DNA of 64,000 nucleotides from Flaviflexus equikiangi (GTDB lineage: Bacteria; Actinomycetota; Actinomycetes; Actinomycetales; Actinomycetaceae), in contig NZ_CP059676.1 of NCBI RefSeq assembly GCF_014069875.1, forward strand, positions 806,001 through 870,000, read 5' to 3'. Made by a program: the position numbers and the translations under genes. The notes under the pieces are model-generated. The model saw only the letters and a program-made list of their open reading frames with translations, was not told where the DNA came from and ran no database searches. This document shows, piece by piece, positions 36,775 to 44,749 of this stretch; position 1 is the stretch's first letter; every line of letters starts with the position of its first letter.

Positions 36775-36869
36775 TCGTCGTTGGCATTGGCCGGCTAACA
36801 CCGTCTCGCAAAGCGAATTCTCCACGTATTCTGTGCGGGCCGTGCACCGCACAAGGAAAGGTCAGTGCG

Positions 36870-38315
36870 TTGACGACACACCGCGTAGAACACGATCTCC
36901 TCGGCGCGAGGGATATCCCTGCAGACGCCTATTACGGGATCCATACTCTTCGAGCGATCGAGAACTTCCCCATGTCAGGCAGGCTCATCCAGGACGTTCC
37001 CGAATTCGTTCGGGCGATCGTCATGGTCAAGAAGGCATCCGCTCTCGCGAACGAGGAGCTCGGCTCCCTCCCGCACGATATTGCGCAGGCGATCGTGGCA
37101 GGATGCGACGAGCTGCTCGTCAAGGGACGGTGCATGGATCAGTTCCCGATCGACCTTTTCCAGGGCGGTGCCGGAACATCGGTCAACATGAACTCGAACG
37201 AGGTCGTCGCGAACCTTTCGCTCGAACTCCTCGGCTACGAGAAGGGCCGCTACGACGTCATCAATCCGAACGATCACGTCAACAAGTCCCAGTCGACCAA
37301 CGATGTCTATCCGACCGCGCTTCGACTCGCGATCTACAGCGGTGTCAACCATCTCATCACCCAGGTCAAGCTGACCGCCGAGGTGCTGCGGCAGAAGAGC
37401 GAGGAGTTCGCGTCCGTGGTGAAGATGGGGCGGACACAGCTCCAGGACGCTGTGCCGATGACGCTTGGCCAGGAGTTCGGCGGATGGGCGACAACACTGG
37501 AGGAAGAGGTTGTCATTCTCCATCGGGCCGCCAACTATCTCCTCTCCATCAACCTCGGAGCGACAGCGATCGGCAACCGTCTCAACACGCCCGAGCACTA
37601 TGCGGAGGTGGTGTCCCGGAAGCTGTCGCACGTGACAGGACTCGATATCACGTCCGCTCCGGACCTTGTCGAAGCGACGAGCGACACGGGTGACTACGTC
37701 ACCGTCCACGCGGGACTCAAGAGGACTGCCCAGAAGCTGTCGAAGATCGCCAACGACCTGCGCCTCCTCTCGTCGGGCCCGAGGGCAGGATTGAGCGAGA
37801 TCAACCTGCCCGAGAGGCAGGCCGGATCCTCGATCATGCCGGCCAAGGTTAATCCCGTCATCCCCGAGGTGGTCAACCAGGTCTGCTTCAAAGTCATCGG
37901 CAACGATGTGACGGTGACGATGGCGGCAGAGGCCGGACAGCTCCAGCTCAACGTCATGGAACCGGCCCTCGCCGAAGCCACATTCGAATCCATCATGCTC
38001 CTCAAGAACGGCTTCGACACGCTCCGCGTCAACTGCCTCACCGGCATCACCGCCAACGCCGAACGCACGCGGGCGGATGTCGAGAGCTCGATCGGCATCG
38101 TCACCTACCTCAATCCCTTCATCGGCCACCACAACGGTGACAGGGTCGGCAAGGAGTGCGCGCGGACAGGGAAATCCGTCAAAGAGGTTGTGGTGGAGAT
38201 GGGCCTCATGACGGCCGACGAGGTCGATTCGGTGCTGACCGTCGAAGCATTCATGCACCCCGTCTACACGGGCAAGATCTGGGCCGCCGATGAGAAGGGC
38301 CTGCCCGAGAGCTAG
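36870..38315 (+). CDS. aspA: Aspartate ammonia-lyase
   Basis: A 481-residue member of the fumarase/aspartase superfamily that deaminates aspartate to fumarate. Signatures: [13 protein letters not shown] near residues 139-151, [18 protein letters not shown] near 186-203, and the flexible catalytic loop [15 protein letters not shown] near 321-335. The lysine and asparagine positions in the latter favour aspartase over fumarase. The start is a TTG 8 bases after AAGGAAAGG; the nearby GTG at 36865 is out of frame. It feeds fumarate towards the succinate dehydrogenase reaction or scavenges nitrogen. Confidence 0.92.
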   Translation: MTTHRVEHDLLGARDIPADAYYGIHTLRAIENFPMSGRLIQDVPEFVRAIVMVKKASALANEELGSLPHDIAQAIVAGCDELLVKGRCMDQFPIDLFQGGAGTSVNMNSNEVVANLSLELLGYEKGRYDVINPNDHVNKSQSTNDVYPTALRLAIYSGVNHLITQVKLTAEVLRQKSEEFASVVKMGRTQLQDAVPMTLGQEFGGWATTLEEEVVILHRAANYLLSINLGATAIGNRLNTPEHYAEVVSRKLSHVTGLDITSAPDLVEATSDTGDYVTVHAGLKRTAQKLSKIANDLRLLSSGPRAGLSEINLPERQAGSSIMPAKVNPVIPEVVNQVCFKVIGNDVTVTMAAEAGQLQLNVMEPALAEATFESIMLLKNGFDTLRVNCLTGITANAERTRADVESSIGIVTYLNPFIGHHNGDRVGKECARTGKSVKEVVVEMGLMTADEVDSVLTVEAFMHPVYTGKIWAADEKGLPES

Positions 38316-38321
38316 GGGACT

Positions 38322-38355
38322 GGCCAGTGGGTGCGGACATGCGCACCCACTGGCC
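38322..38355 (+). terminator. Terminator of aspA
   Basis: A perfect 14-bp stem, GGCCAGTGGGTGCG with CGCACCCACTGGCC, around a 6-base loop, followed by TTCC. It starts 6 bases after the aspA stop. Confidence 0.82.
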
Positions 38356-38383
38356 TTCCGTCGATGTGATCTTCTTCGGCAAG

Positions 38384-38413
38384 TTGGCCCGCGCCCACGT
38401 CTCCGTGTAAAGT
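38384..38413 (+). promoter_or_regulatory. tRNA-Val promoter
   Basis: TTGGCC (38384-38389) and TAAAGT (38408-38413) are 18 bases apart. TAAAGTCACT is shared exactly with the tRNA-Asn promoter at 24298. The tRNA begins 49 bases downstream, leaving room for a short 5' leader. Confidence 0.55.
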
Positions 38414-38462
38414 CACTAATCGATCAGCACCGCACCGCCTGGCAAGGCGCAACAGCGGCGCT

Positions 38463-38536
38463 GGGCCTGTAGCTCAGTTGGTTAGAGCGCCACGTTTACA
38501 CCGTGGATGTCGGGGGTTCGAGTCCCTCCGGGCCCA
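38463..38536 (+). tRNA. tRNA-Val (TAC), attachment site of the island
   Basis: A 74-nt cloverleaf. The acceptor GGGCCTG pairs with CGGGCCC, discriminator A, with CCA encoded at 38537-38539. The anticodon stem CCACG/CGTGG encloses loop TTTACAC, anticodon TAC. The recombinase gene on the other strand ends inside it at 38496. The tRNA appears intact. Confidence 0.96.
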
Positions 38537-40184
38537 CCAGAAGGTCGTTGTTCAAACCGGCGACATTACCGGTCTGAGACATCGACTTAGCGGCCCGCCC
38601 CTCGTGGCGGGCCGCTATCGTCTGCACACCAGGGTCGAAGAACGCGTTGAACGGTTCCCCCGGTTCACCGATAACGGTGCCCTCCTCGCTGAGGTAGAGC
38701 TTGTCGAAGAATGCCTGGTTGGCGATGCGCCGCAGTGAGTCATCAATGCTCATGTACAGCTTGTAGCAGTCTCTGCCCAGTGCGAGGCAGTCGTCCAGGT
38801 GGGCGCTTGCCAGTTCGTACTCCATGTCACCGGCTTCGATCTGTGCTTCGAGGAACGCGAGTCGTCTGCCGATGCGATCCTGCTCCGACTTGAGGAGATC
38901 GAGCGGCACCGCTCCTGCATAGTGGGCTTGCAGAAGTTTGGAACGCTCTGTCTGGAGATCGTCTCGTTCGAGCACGTGTGCGTTGCGTTCCTGCTTCACG
39001 GTGGCGTGGAGCTGTGAGAATTGCGCCGTGATGAGGCTACGCAATGCCTGGATGGTGTGCTCAGGGATCTGGATGCGCCGGTAGTAGTCTTCGACCGCGG
39101 CTTCAACATCAGGCACATACATTGCTTTGCGTTCACAGTTGGTGCGTTTGGCGTGACGTCCGGCACAGATGAAGTACGGGTAGATGACGCCACGGCGGCT
39201 CTTGGCGTTGGTGACCATGAGTCGGGAGCCGCACTCACCGCAGAACACGGTGCCTTTGAGGTAGTGATCGTGGGTTTGGGTTTTCTCGCCGGATACTTGT
39301 TTTGCGCCGAGCACTGCTTGGACTCGGTACCAGACTTCGGGGCCAACGAGTGGTTCGTGGATGCCGTCATAGGTGGCACCCCGAAACAACACACTGCCCT
39401 TGTAGTACGGGTTAGAGAGCATTTTCTGCACCGTCGATAGCGCGGGTGGCCGTGCTGGTCGCTTCGGCGTGGGCGGTGTGGTGAGGCCCTGGTCGATGAG
39501 GGCTTCGCGGAGCATGGCAGTTGAGTAGTTGCCCGTCGCGTATGCCTCAAACGCCCACTTCACGATCTCCGCACGCGTGGGGTCAGGTTCAACGATGCGT
39601 AGCTCGCGGCCAAGTTCATCGCGAGTGGTCACGTTGAGATACCCAATGGGCGCTTTTCCGTTCGTGCCACCTGTCATCGCTTTTTGGCTCATGCCCTTAG
39701 AGACTTCGTTGGCGAGGTTGCGGGAGTAGAACTCGGCGATAGTGGACATGATGCCGTGGAGCAGCATGCCCGAGGGAGTCTCGTCAATGTTCTCTGTTGC
39801 CGAGACCAGCATGACCCCGGCGTCTTTGAGCGCGACATGGATCGCGACATCATCGGCTCGGTTACGTGCAAGGCGGTCAACCTTGTGCACGATGCAGTAG
39901 GCCACGTGGTTGGTTTTGACGTACTCGATCATCCGCATGAGTTCAGGGCGGTCGGCCTTCCGGGCTGATTCACCGGCGTCGACGAACTCTTCGACCACGA
40001 TCGCCCCGAGGTCGCAGGCTTTGCGCAGATTCGCTTCGCGTTGAGCAGGAATAGAGAAGCCTTCGTCACGACCTCCGCGTTCAGCTTGCTCTTTCGTGGA
40101 GACGCGTAGGTATGAGACCGCGACGGCGGTGGTTGCACCGAGGCGCGTGAAGTCGGTGGCGGCAGATTGTTGTGTGGTGCTCAC
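38496..40184 (-). CDS. Large serine recombinase/integrase
   Basis: A 562-residue serine recombinase that integrates and excises the island. The resolvase domain covers residues 20-165, with the nucleophile Ser29 in YLRVSTKEQ and the HKVDRLARNRADD motif near residue 100. A recombinase domain follows. A zinc ribbon (CGECGSRL near residue 313, then CAGRHAKRTNC) and a coiled-coil stretch with the C-terminal domain complete the large-integrase architecture. The gene runs into tRNA-Val and stops in its anticodon loop, so integration at the tRNA supplies the 3' end of the gene. It is the terminal gene of the island and appears intact. An excisionase-like HTH is encoded at 51569. Confidence 0.92.
   Translation of the reverse strand: MSTTQQSAATDFTRLGATTAVAVSYLRVSTKEQAERGGRDEGFSIPAQREANLRKACDLGAIVVEEFVDAGESARKADRPELMRMIEYVKTNHVAYCIVHKVDRLARNRADDVAIHVALKDAGVMLVSATENIDETPSGMLLHGIMSTIAEFYSRNLANEVSKGMSQKAMTGGTNGKAPIGYLNVTTRDELGRELRIVEPDPTRAEIVKWAFEAYATGNYSTAMLREALIDQGLTTPPTPKRPARPPALSTVQKMLSNPYYKGSVLFRGATYDGIHEPLVGPEVWYRVQAVLGAKQVSGEKTQTHDHYLKGTVFCGECGSRLMVTNAKSRRGVIYPYFICAGRHAKRTNCERKAMYVPDVEAAVEDYYRRIQIPEHTIQALRSLITAQFSQLHATVKQERNAHVLERDDLQTERSKLLQAHYAGAVPLDLLKSEQDRIGRRLAFLEAQIEAGDMEYELASAHLDDCLALGRDCYKLYMSIDDSLRRIANQAFFDKLYLSEEGTVIGEPGEPFNAFFDPGVQTIAARHEGRAAKSMSQTGNVAGLNNDLLVGPEGLEPPTSTV
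38519..38539. other. Probable left attachment site (att) at the tRNA-Val 3' end
   Basis: The T-arm/acceptor end of tRNA-Val forms the junction between chromosome and island. The recombinase reads through it, so its last residues (GPEGLEPPTSTV) are encoded by the tRNA complement. A related but diverged sequence occurs at 57797-57815 (about 16 of 20 bases match). The exact crossover point cannot be seen. Confidence 0.55.
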
Positions 40185-40268
40185 GGGTTGTGTTTCCTCT
40201 CCCCATAGGTGGGGCCAACACGAGCAGCCTGTACCGCTCGTGCGGTGCGACTCGTAAAAGGAAACAAG

Positions 40269-40293
40269 TGATTCGGCCTGGGTTTAGTTCCGA
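40269..40293 (+). repeat. Left terminal inverted repeat of the IS3-family element
   Basis: 25 bases beginning TGATTCGGCCTGGG and ending TTCCGA, an exact reverse complement of 41553-41577. Confidence 0.93.
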
Positions 40294-40317
40294 GCTTTAT
40301 AGCAGAATAGGAACACT

Positions 40318-40632
40318 ATGCCCAGAAAGTATGACCCCGAACTGAAGCAGCGTGCGGTGCGGATGGTTTCCGAGGCTCTTCCCGATCACCCCACTCGCAC
40401 AGCCGCGGTCCGTCATGTCGCGGACCTGCTCGGGGTAGGCGCAGAGGCCCTGCGAACCTGGCACCGGCAGGCCGAAGTCGACCAAGGTAAAAGGCCCGGC
40501 GTGACGACCGACTTAGCCGCAGAGAATAAACGACTGGAGCGTGAGAACGCTGAGCTGCGCAAGGCTAACGAGGTGCTTAAAGCTGCGAGTATATTTTTCG
40601 CGAAGGAACTCGACCGGCCACGGACGAAATGA
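40318..40632 (+). CDS. IS3-family transposase OrfA (HTH subunit)
   Basis: A 104-residue OrfA. A helix-turn-helix (RAVRMVSEALPDHPTRTAAVRHVADLLGV, residues 12-40, then EALRTWHRQ) binds the terminal repeats, and a leucine-zipper-like coil (AENKRLERENAELRKANEVLKAA, shown only in part of its heptads) follows near residues 65-88. The stop overlaps the OrfB start as ATGA, so OrfB is made by reinitiation or by a -1 frameshift fusion. Confidence 0.9.
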   Translation: MPRKYDPELKQRAVRMVSEALPDHPTRTAAVRHVADLLGVGAEALRTWHRQAEVDQGKRPGVTTDLAAENKRLERENAELRKANEVLKAASIFFAKELDRPRTK

Positions 40633-41540
40633 TCGCTTTCATCGATACTTATCGTGATCGTTTCGGAGTTGAGTTCCTCTGCGCCACGCTTCGTGGAGCA
40701 GTCCGTGGATTTATCACCTCCCGTGGATACCGTGCCGCGAAGAGCCGGCCCCCGTCAGCCCGTCAGCTGAAAGACGAGCTGCTGATTCCAGAGATCCAGC
40801 GCCTGCACAAAGAGCATTACAGCGTCTACGGACGCCGCAAGATGCATGCGCTCCTGAAACGACAGGGCTGGGACATCGGCCGCGATCAGACCCACAGGCT
40901 CATGAAACTCGCCGACGTTGAAGGTATTCGCAGGTCAAAGAAGGCTTTCACCACGATCCCTGATTCCGGCTTAGCGCTGCCCGGGGACCTGGTGGAGCGC
41001 CGGTTTGTAGCTGACCGACCTAACCAATTGTGGGTCTGCGACATCACCTATGTCGCCACCTGGTCCGGGTTCGCCTACGTCTCTTTCATCATCGACGTCT
41101 TCGCTCGTCGTATCGCCGGCTGGAATGTTGCCTCGACATTGAAAGCTGACGTGCTGCCACTGCAAGCTTTGGAGATGGCTGCCTGGCAAAACGACGGTGA
41201 CCTTGATGGAGTGATCCATCATAGCGATCACGGCTCGAACTACATGTCCCTGGTCTACACCAGCAGGGTCAATGAACTCGGCGCCAAGCCCTCTACCGGG
41301 ACCGTCGGCGATAGTTTTGACAACGCGATGGCTGAATCGGTTAATGCTCTCTACAAGGCCGAACTGATTCGTCAGCGCGGGCCGTGGAAGACCGTGGAAG
41401 AAGTTGAGCTGGCAACCCTGGAATACGTGTGGTGGTGGAACAACAAACGCCTCCACGGTGAACTTGGCTACCGCAGCCCGCTCGAGGTCGAGACCGCCTA
41501 CTACACTGAACAAGAATCCCGCCTGACACCAGTCCGGTGA
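40629..41540 (+). CDS. IS3-family transposase OrfB (DDE catalytic subunit)
   Basis: A 303-residue integrase-core transposase. An N-terminal HTH_21-type region (YSVYGRRKMHALLKRQGW near residues 63-80) precedes the DDE domain. The catalytic residues are D in VCDITYVATW near residue 137, D in IHHSDHGSNYM near 198, and E in MAESVNALYKAEL near 235, with the typical 35-residue spacing. The C-terminal HGELGYRSPLEVE is characteristic. It appears intact and therefore potentially active. Confidence 0.93.
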   Translation: MIAFIDTYRDRFGVEFLCATLRGAVRGFITSRGYRAAKSRPPSARQLKDELLIPEIQRLHKEHYSVYGRRKMHALLKRQGWDIGRDQTHRLMKLADVEGIRRSKKAFTTIPDSGLALPGDLVERRFVADRPNQLWVCDITYVATWSGFAYVSFIIDVFARRIAGWNVASTLKADVLPLQALEMAAWQNDGDLDGVIHHSDHGSNYMSLVYTSRVNELGAKPSTGTVGDSFDNAMAESVNALYKAELIRQRGPWKTVEEVELATLEYVWWWNNKRLHGELGYRSPLEVETAYYTEQESRLTPVR

Positions 41541-41552
41541 CAGGAAAAACGG

Positions 41553-41577
41553 TCGGAACTAAACCCAGGCCGAATCA
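41553..41577 (-). repeat. Right terminal inverted repeat of the IS3-family element
   Basis: 25 bases ending CCAGGCCGAATCA on the plus strand, an exact reverse complement of 40269-40293. Confidence 0.93.
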
Positions 41578-41789
41578 GATACGCGACCGGACTCGAATGC
41601 GTCGAGATGCTGGGACCAGATCAGCAATGTGTTGTTGAACGACCGCGACCGAAACCTCGCCGTGAAAGTCATCGCGCGCTGCCAATCCTCACCAGTCACG
41701 AGGCCATCAACCGCGCCGACCAACCGCTCCTGCAAACCGTCGAGCTTCGCCTCACGCGCTACTCGTGCTTCCTCCCACTTCTTAGCCAT
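41578..41789 (-). pseudogene. Truncated ArdC-like ssDNA-binding/antirestriction gene
   Basis: Only the first 71 codons remain, starting from the ATG at 41789 (MAKKWEEARVAREAKL). The stretch DWQRAMTFTARFRSRSFNNTLLIW matches the start of the ArdC N-terminal ssDNA-binding domain, common in conjugative and mobilizable elements near relaxase genes. The reading frame runs into the right end of the IS3-family element, and the missing part is not found beyond its left end, so it was lost by deletion rather than simple insertion. Confidence 0.65.
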
Positions 41790-42026
41790 CGCGTCCGCCT
41801 CTCCCAGACACCTGTAGTCACCAGCCACTGCTTTGAGCAGGGCCTGCGACTACCAGGTACGCCGGGAACACATAAGCGACGAGCGGAAGTCAAAGTACGG
41901 GACGACCGCCAGGAACAACACTGAACCCGACAGTCCTTACCGTCCTACCAGCCAAAAACCAGCACCAGGCAGCGGTGTCGAAGAAGACGTCCCGAAGGAC
42001 ACCAGAGATGTCCCGTTCCCGATCGC

Positions 42027-42971
42027 TTACTCGGCGCGGTGCATCCGGCGATATTCGCTCGGCGTCATACCCACACACTGTTGAAATGCCTCATTGGCAC
42101 GGCTCCGGCTCGCCCAACCAACCTGACGGGCAGCCGCGTCGATCGTCAAGTGAGTTTCACGCAGCAGGTGCGCCATCTCCTCGACGCGCATCATCGTCAA
42201 ATATGCCAACGGCGTTTTACCGTAGGCCTCGGTGAACACTCGTGAAAGTTGCTTTGGGGATAAATGCACCCGGGCCGCCAAGACATTCAGCGTCCAGTTC
42301 GTGGCGATATCACTGACCAGAGTCGCGCGAGTTTGGTGGGCCTCATCCCTGGCTGGTGTGAACTTTCGGCACCTGGGCAGTGTAGGCCGGGCATGCGCGC
42401 GCTGGCCGCGACCCTGACGTATCGGCGTGACTTTAAGGAACGGCATCACCACATCAGCGATCGAAAACCAAAGGGCCTGCATCCGATGAAAATGAGACCC
42501 GAAGCCACCATCGATGCTGAGTGCAACGAGTTCATCCAGCCATGGCATCAACATGCCGGTTCGGTCTTCACCGAGCCGGAGCACTTGTGAGGGTTCGCTG
42601 TAGACCGCGTTGGTAAAGCGTTCGGCATCAAGGCGATCATGGAGCAGACAAGCGTGCTGCCAGAACACCTGATCGATCACATAGTCAGTGTCGAGGTAAA
42701 TCGTGGTTGTGGTGATGTGACTCTCCGGTTCGCTCCCGCACAATACGTTGGCGTTCAACACCACAACATCACCGACGGTAACGAACCGCTGCCCGAACTC
42801 GCTCAAGAGCAACGCGCTGCCGTCGCGGACGACGACCAACTTGACGCAGTCGTACGCCGCCGGAGCCATAGGTTGGTGAATGGTTGCGGTGCGCGCAATA
42901 ATCGGTTCGCACCGCAACCATGATTCAACCCTCTCTGGCGACTTGCCTGACGCCACCATCGGGTAATTCAT
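42027..42971 (-). CDS. AraC-family transcriptional regulator
   Basis: A 314-residue regulator with an N-terminal cupin-like sensor domain and a C-terminal AraC DNA-binding domain (about residues 215-312). Both HTH units are visible: NVLAARVHLSPKQLSRVF and TIDAAARQVGWASRSRANEAF, followed by the conserved MTPSEYRR near the end. It lies 21 bases downstream of the MFS exporter on the same strand, so it is probably co-transcribed and controls that exporter. The inducer is unknown. Confidence 0.86.
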   Translation of the reverse strand: MNYPMVASGKSPERVESWLRCEPIIARTATIHQPMAPAAYDCVKLVVVRDGSALLLSEFGQRFVTVGDVVVLNANVLCGSEPESHITTTTIYLDTDYVIDQVFWQHACLLHDRLDAERFTNAVYSEPSQVLRLGEDRTGMLMPWLDELVALSIDGGFGSHFHRMQALWFSIADVVMPFLKVTPIRQGRGQRAHARPTLPRCRKFTPARDEAHQTRATLVSDIATNWTLNVLAARVHLSPKQLSRVFTEAYGKTPLAYLTMMRVEEMAHLLRETHLTIDAAARQVGWASRSRANEAFQQCVGMTPSEYRRMHRAE

Positions 42972-42992
42972 CAGTCCGACTGGCTGGGCTTT

Positions 42993-44411
42993 CTAAGCTT
43001 CCGTGTTCACTCCTTGCTCTGTCGTGTGTTCATCGGAGACAGCAACTCGTCGGGCAACAAAGGCTGCGACGCAGAGGCCGATGATCGCAAGCCCACTACT
43101 CAATAGATAGGGCGATACTCCGTGGGCGATTGATGCAAACCCCAAACCAACAAATACCGTGACGCCAGCAGACCCGCCAAGCTGGTCTGCGGCCCGCTGT
43201 ACGCCAGAGGCGACTCCGGCATCGTCGTCAGTTACTCCGGTGACTGCCGCATACTGCAATCCGACTAGTCCGAATCCCATACCTGCGGCGATGAAAAGCA
43301 TCGCGGGGATTAATACCCAAGCGGGGGCGTCGAGTTGCGCGGCGACAGCAATCACAATCATGCCTGCTCCTGCGAAGCTAAGACCTGCGATGATGCACGA
43401 GCGCGCTCCCCAACGTCCCATCAGTCGGGGAACGACAGTCACCGCGACGATCAGCGCCATAGCAAGCGGGAGAAGCAGTAGGCCGGCTTCCAGTGGGGAA
43501 AGGCCGAGTCCATTCTGAAGATAGAACGTGAACAGTAGGAACGACGTTGAGAGCGCGGCACTCAGCAACGCGGTCGCGAGATTTGCTCGCACCCGAGTCC
43601 GGTTGCGGAAGAAGGTTAGAGGAATTAGTGGGTTCGATGCTCGCCGCTCTACACCGACGAACAGAACGGCCGCGACGAATGCTCCTGTCAGAGCCGCAAC
43701 TGGCAGCCAAGAGATTCCTTCTCCGGCCTCCACGACCCCGAAGGCGAATAGTAGCGGTGCGCCTGTCAACAGAATCGACCCGAGAATGTCCAGCGGTGCG
43801 CGCTCCTTCTTTCGGTCGCGTGGAAGCAGGAATACCGTCGCGATCAGCACGAACAGGGTGAACGGGATAGCGATGAGGAAGACCCATCGCCAACCTAGGT
43901 GCTCGGTGATGATTCCCGAGAGCACGAATCCCAAAACGAGACCGCTGCTTGCAACCGCTGCCCAGACGCTCAATGCTCGAGTACGGGCCCGTCCCTCGGG
44001 AAAAAGGAGGACGATGGTTGCCATTGCAGCTGGTAGGGCGAGGGCTTCGCCTACTCCTTGAAACAGCCTGGCTACAACAAGCACTGCGAAGGTTTCCGCG
44101 AAGCCTGCCATCATCGAGGCTGCTCCGAAAATTGCGGTGCCGATTAGAAGAAGGCGGCGTCGACCAACGACGTCGCCCAGGCGGCCTCCGAGCATGAGTA
44201 GACCACCGCCGGTGATGGTGTATCCGACGACAACCCAGGTCAGGCCGCGCGGATCAACGCCGAATTCATCGCCGATAGATGGCAGTGCTACGTTGACGAC
44301 AGTAACATCAACGGCGATGAAGAATTGCAGCACTGACAGGCACACGAGTGCTGCCCAGGATCGCGTGGTCGAGATGTGATCCGGGCGCGATATTGAGGTA
44401 AAAAAAGACAC
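42993..44411 (-). CDS. MFS drug exporter, DHA2 (EmrB/QacA) type
   Basis: A 472-residue major facilitator with about 14 hydrophobic helices. Motif A is GGRLGDVVGRRR near residues 75-86, and motif C (VASSGLVLGFVLSG) is near 152-165, typical of drug:proton antiporters. The start is a GTG with GGAG 6 bases upstream. Paired with an AraC regulator inside the island, it is likely resistance or tolerance cargo. The substrate cannot be predicted. Confidence 0.88.
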   Translation of the reverse strand: MSFFTSISRPDHISTTRSWAALVCLSVLQFFIAVDVTVVNVALPSIGDEFGVDPRGLTWVVVGYTITGGGLLMLGGRLGDVVGRRRLLLIGTAIFGAASMMAGFAETFAVLVVARLFQGVGEALALPAAMATIVLLFPEGRARTRALSVWAAVASSGLVLGFVLSGIITEHLGWRWVFLIAIPFTLFVLIATVFLLPRDRKKERAPLDILGSILLTGAPLLFAFGVVEAGEGISWLPVAALTGAFVAAVLFVGVERRASNPLIPLTFFRNRTRVRANLATALLSAALSTSFLLFTFYLQNGLGLSPLEAGLLLLPLAMALIVAVTVVPRLMGRWGARSCIIAGLSFAGAGMIVIAVAAQLDAPAWVLIPAMLFIAAGMGFGLVGLQYAAVTGVTDDDAGVASGVQRAADQLGGSAGVTVFVGLGFASIAHGVSPYLLSSGLAIIGLCVAAFVARRVAVSDEHTTEQGVNTEA

Positions 44412-44749
44412 AGATAACTCCGTTGCTTGAATGAAGAATCGGGCGACAAGGTATCTCGCACCGAACCGACCATCAAGCGACGGAACGTGAGTTTACTAAG
44501 TAGTGAGAAAGACGTTCCGCCGCTAGCGGAGTGTCTTCGTCACAGCGGCCGCGCTCGCGGCAGAAGCACCTGACATGCCCATCATCTTATCCGATGACGC
44601 TTCTCCAATCCATTGGACCGGCCGCGCGACGGCCCACAGAAGACCCCACGCGTCTTGCAGAAGAGGCTCGAAGCCCGCGAATCAACGCTGAGTTGACTGT
44701 CCAGAAACGCGGTAGCTGACGCTTACCTGTCGTTCAGGAGGCAGCGGCG
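44412..44749. promoter_or_regulatory. Divergent MFS/relaxase intergenic region with inverted repeats
   Basis: This 338-base region holds both promoters and, by position, probably the oriT for the adjacent relaxase. An 11-of-12-bp inverted repeat (44477-44488 with 44512-44523) flanks TTTACTAAGTAG, which contains the TACTnAGTA-type palindrome of some drug-efflux operators. TTGACT at 44694 may be a -35 for the relaxase gene, and AGGAGG precedes the relaxase ATG. Which repeat is oriT and which an operator cannot be told by eye. Confidence 0.45.

Larger units (their letters stand above)
40269..41577 (+). mobile_element. IS3-family insertion sequence, complete
   Basis: A 1309-bp element bounded by perfect 25-bp terminal inverted repeats and carrying two overlapping transposase frames of the IS3 type. 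Flanking bases (CAAG left, GATA right) do not form a target duplication, so either one flank was deleted after insertion or the element took part in a rearrangement. The right end cuts an ArdC-like gene whose remaining part is not on the left side. Confidence 0.92.
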
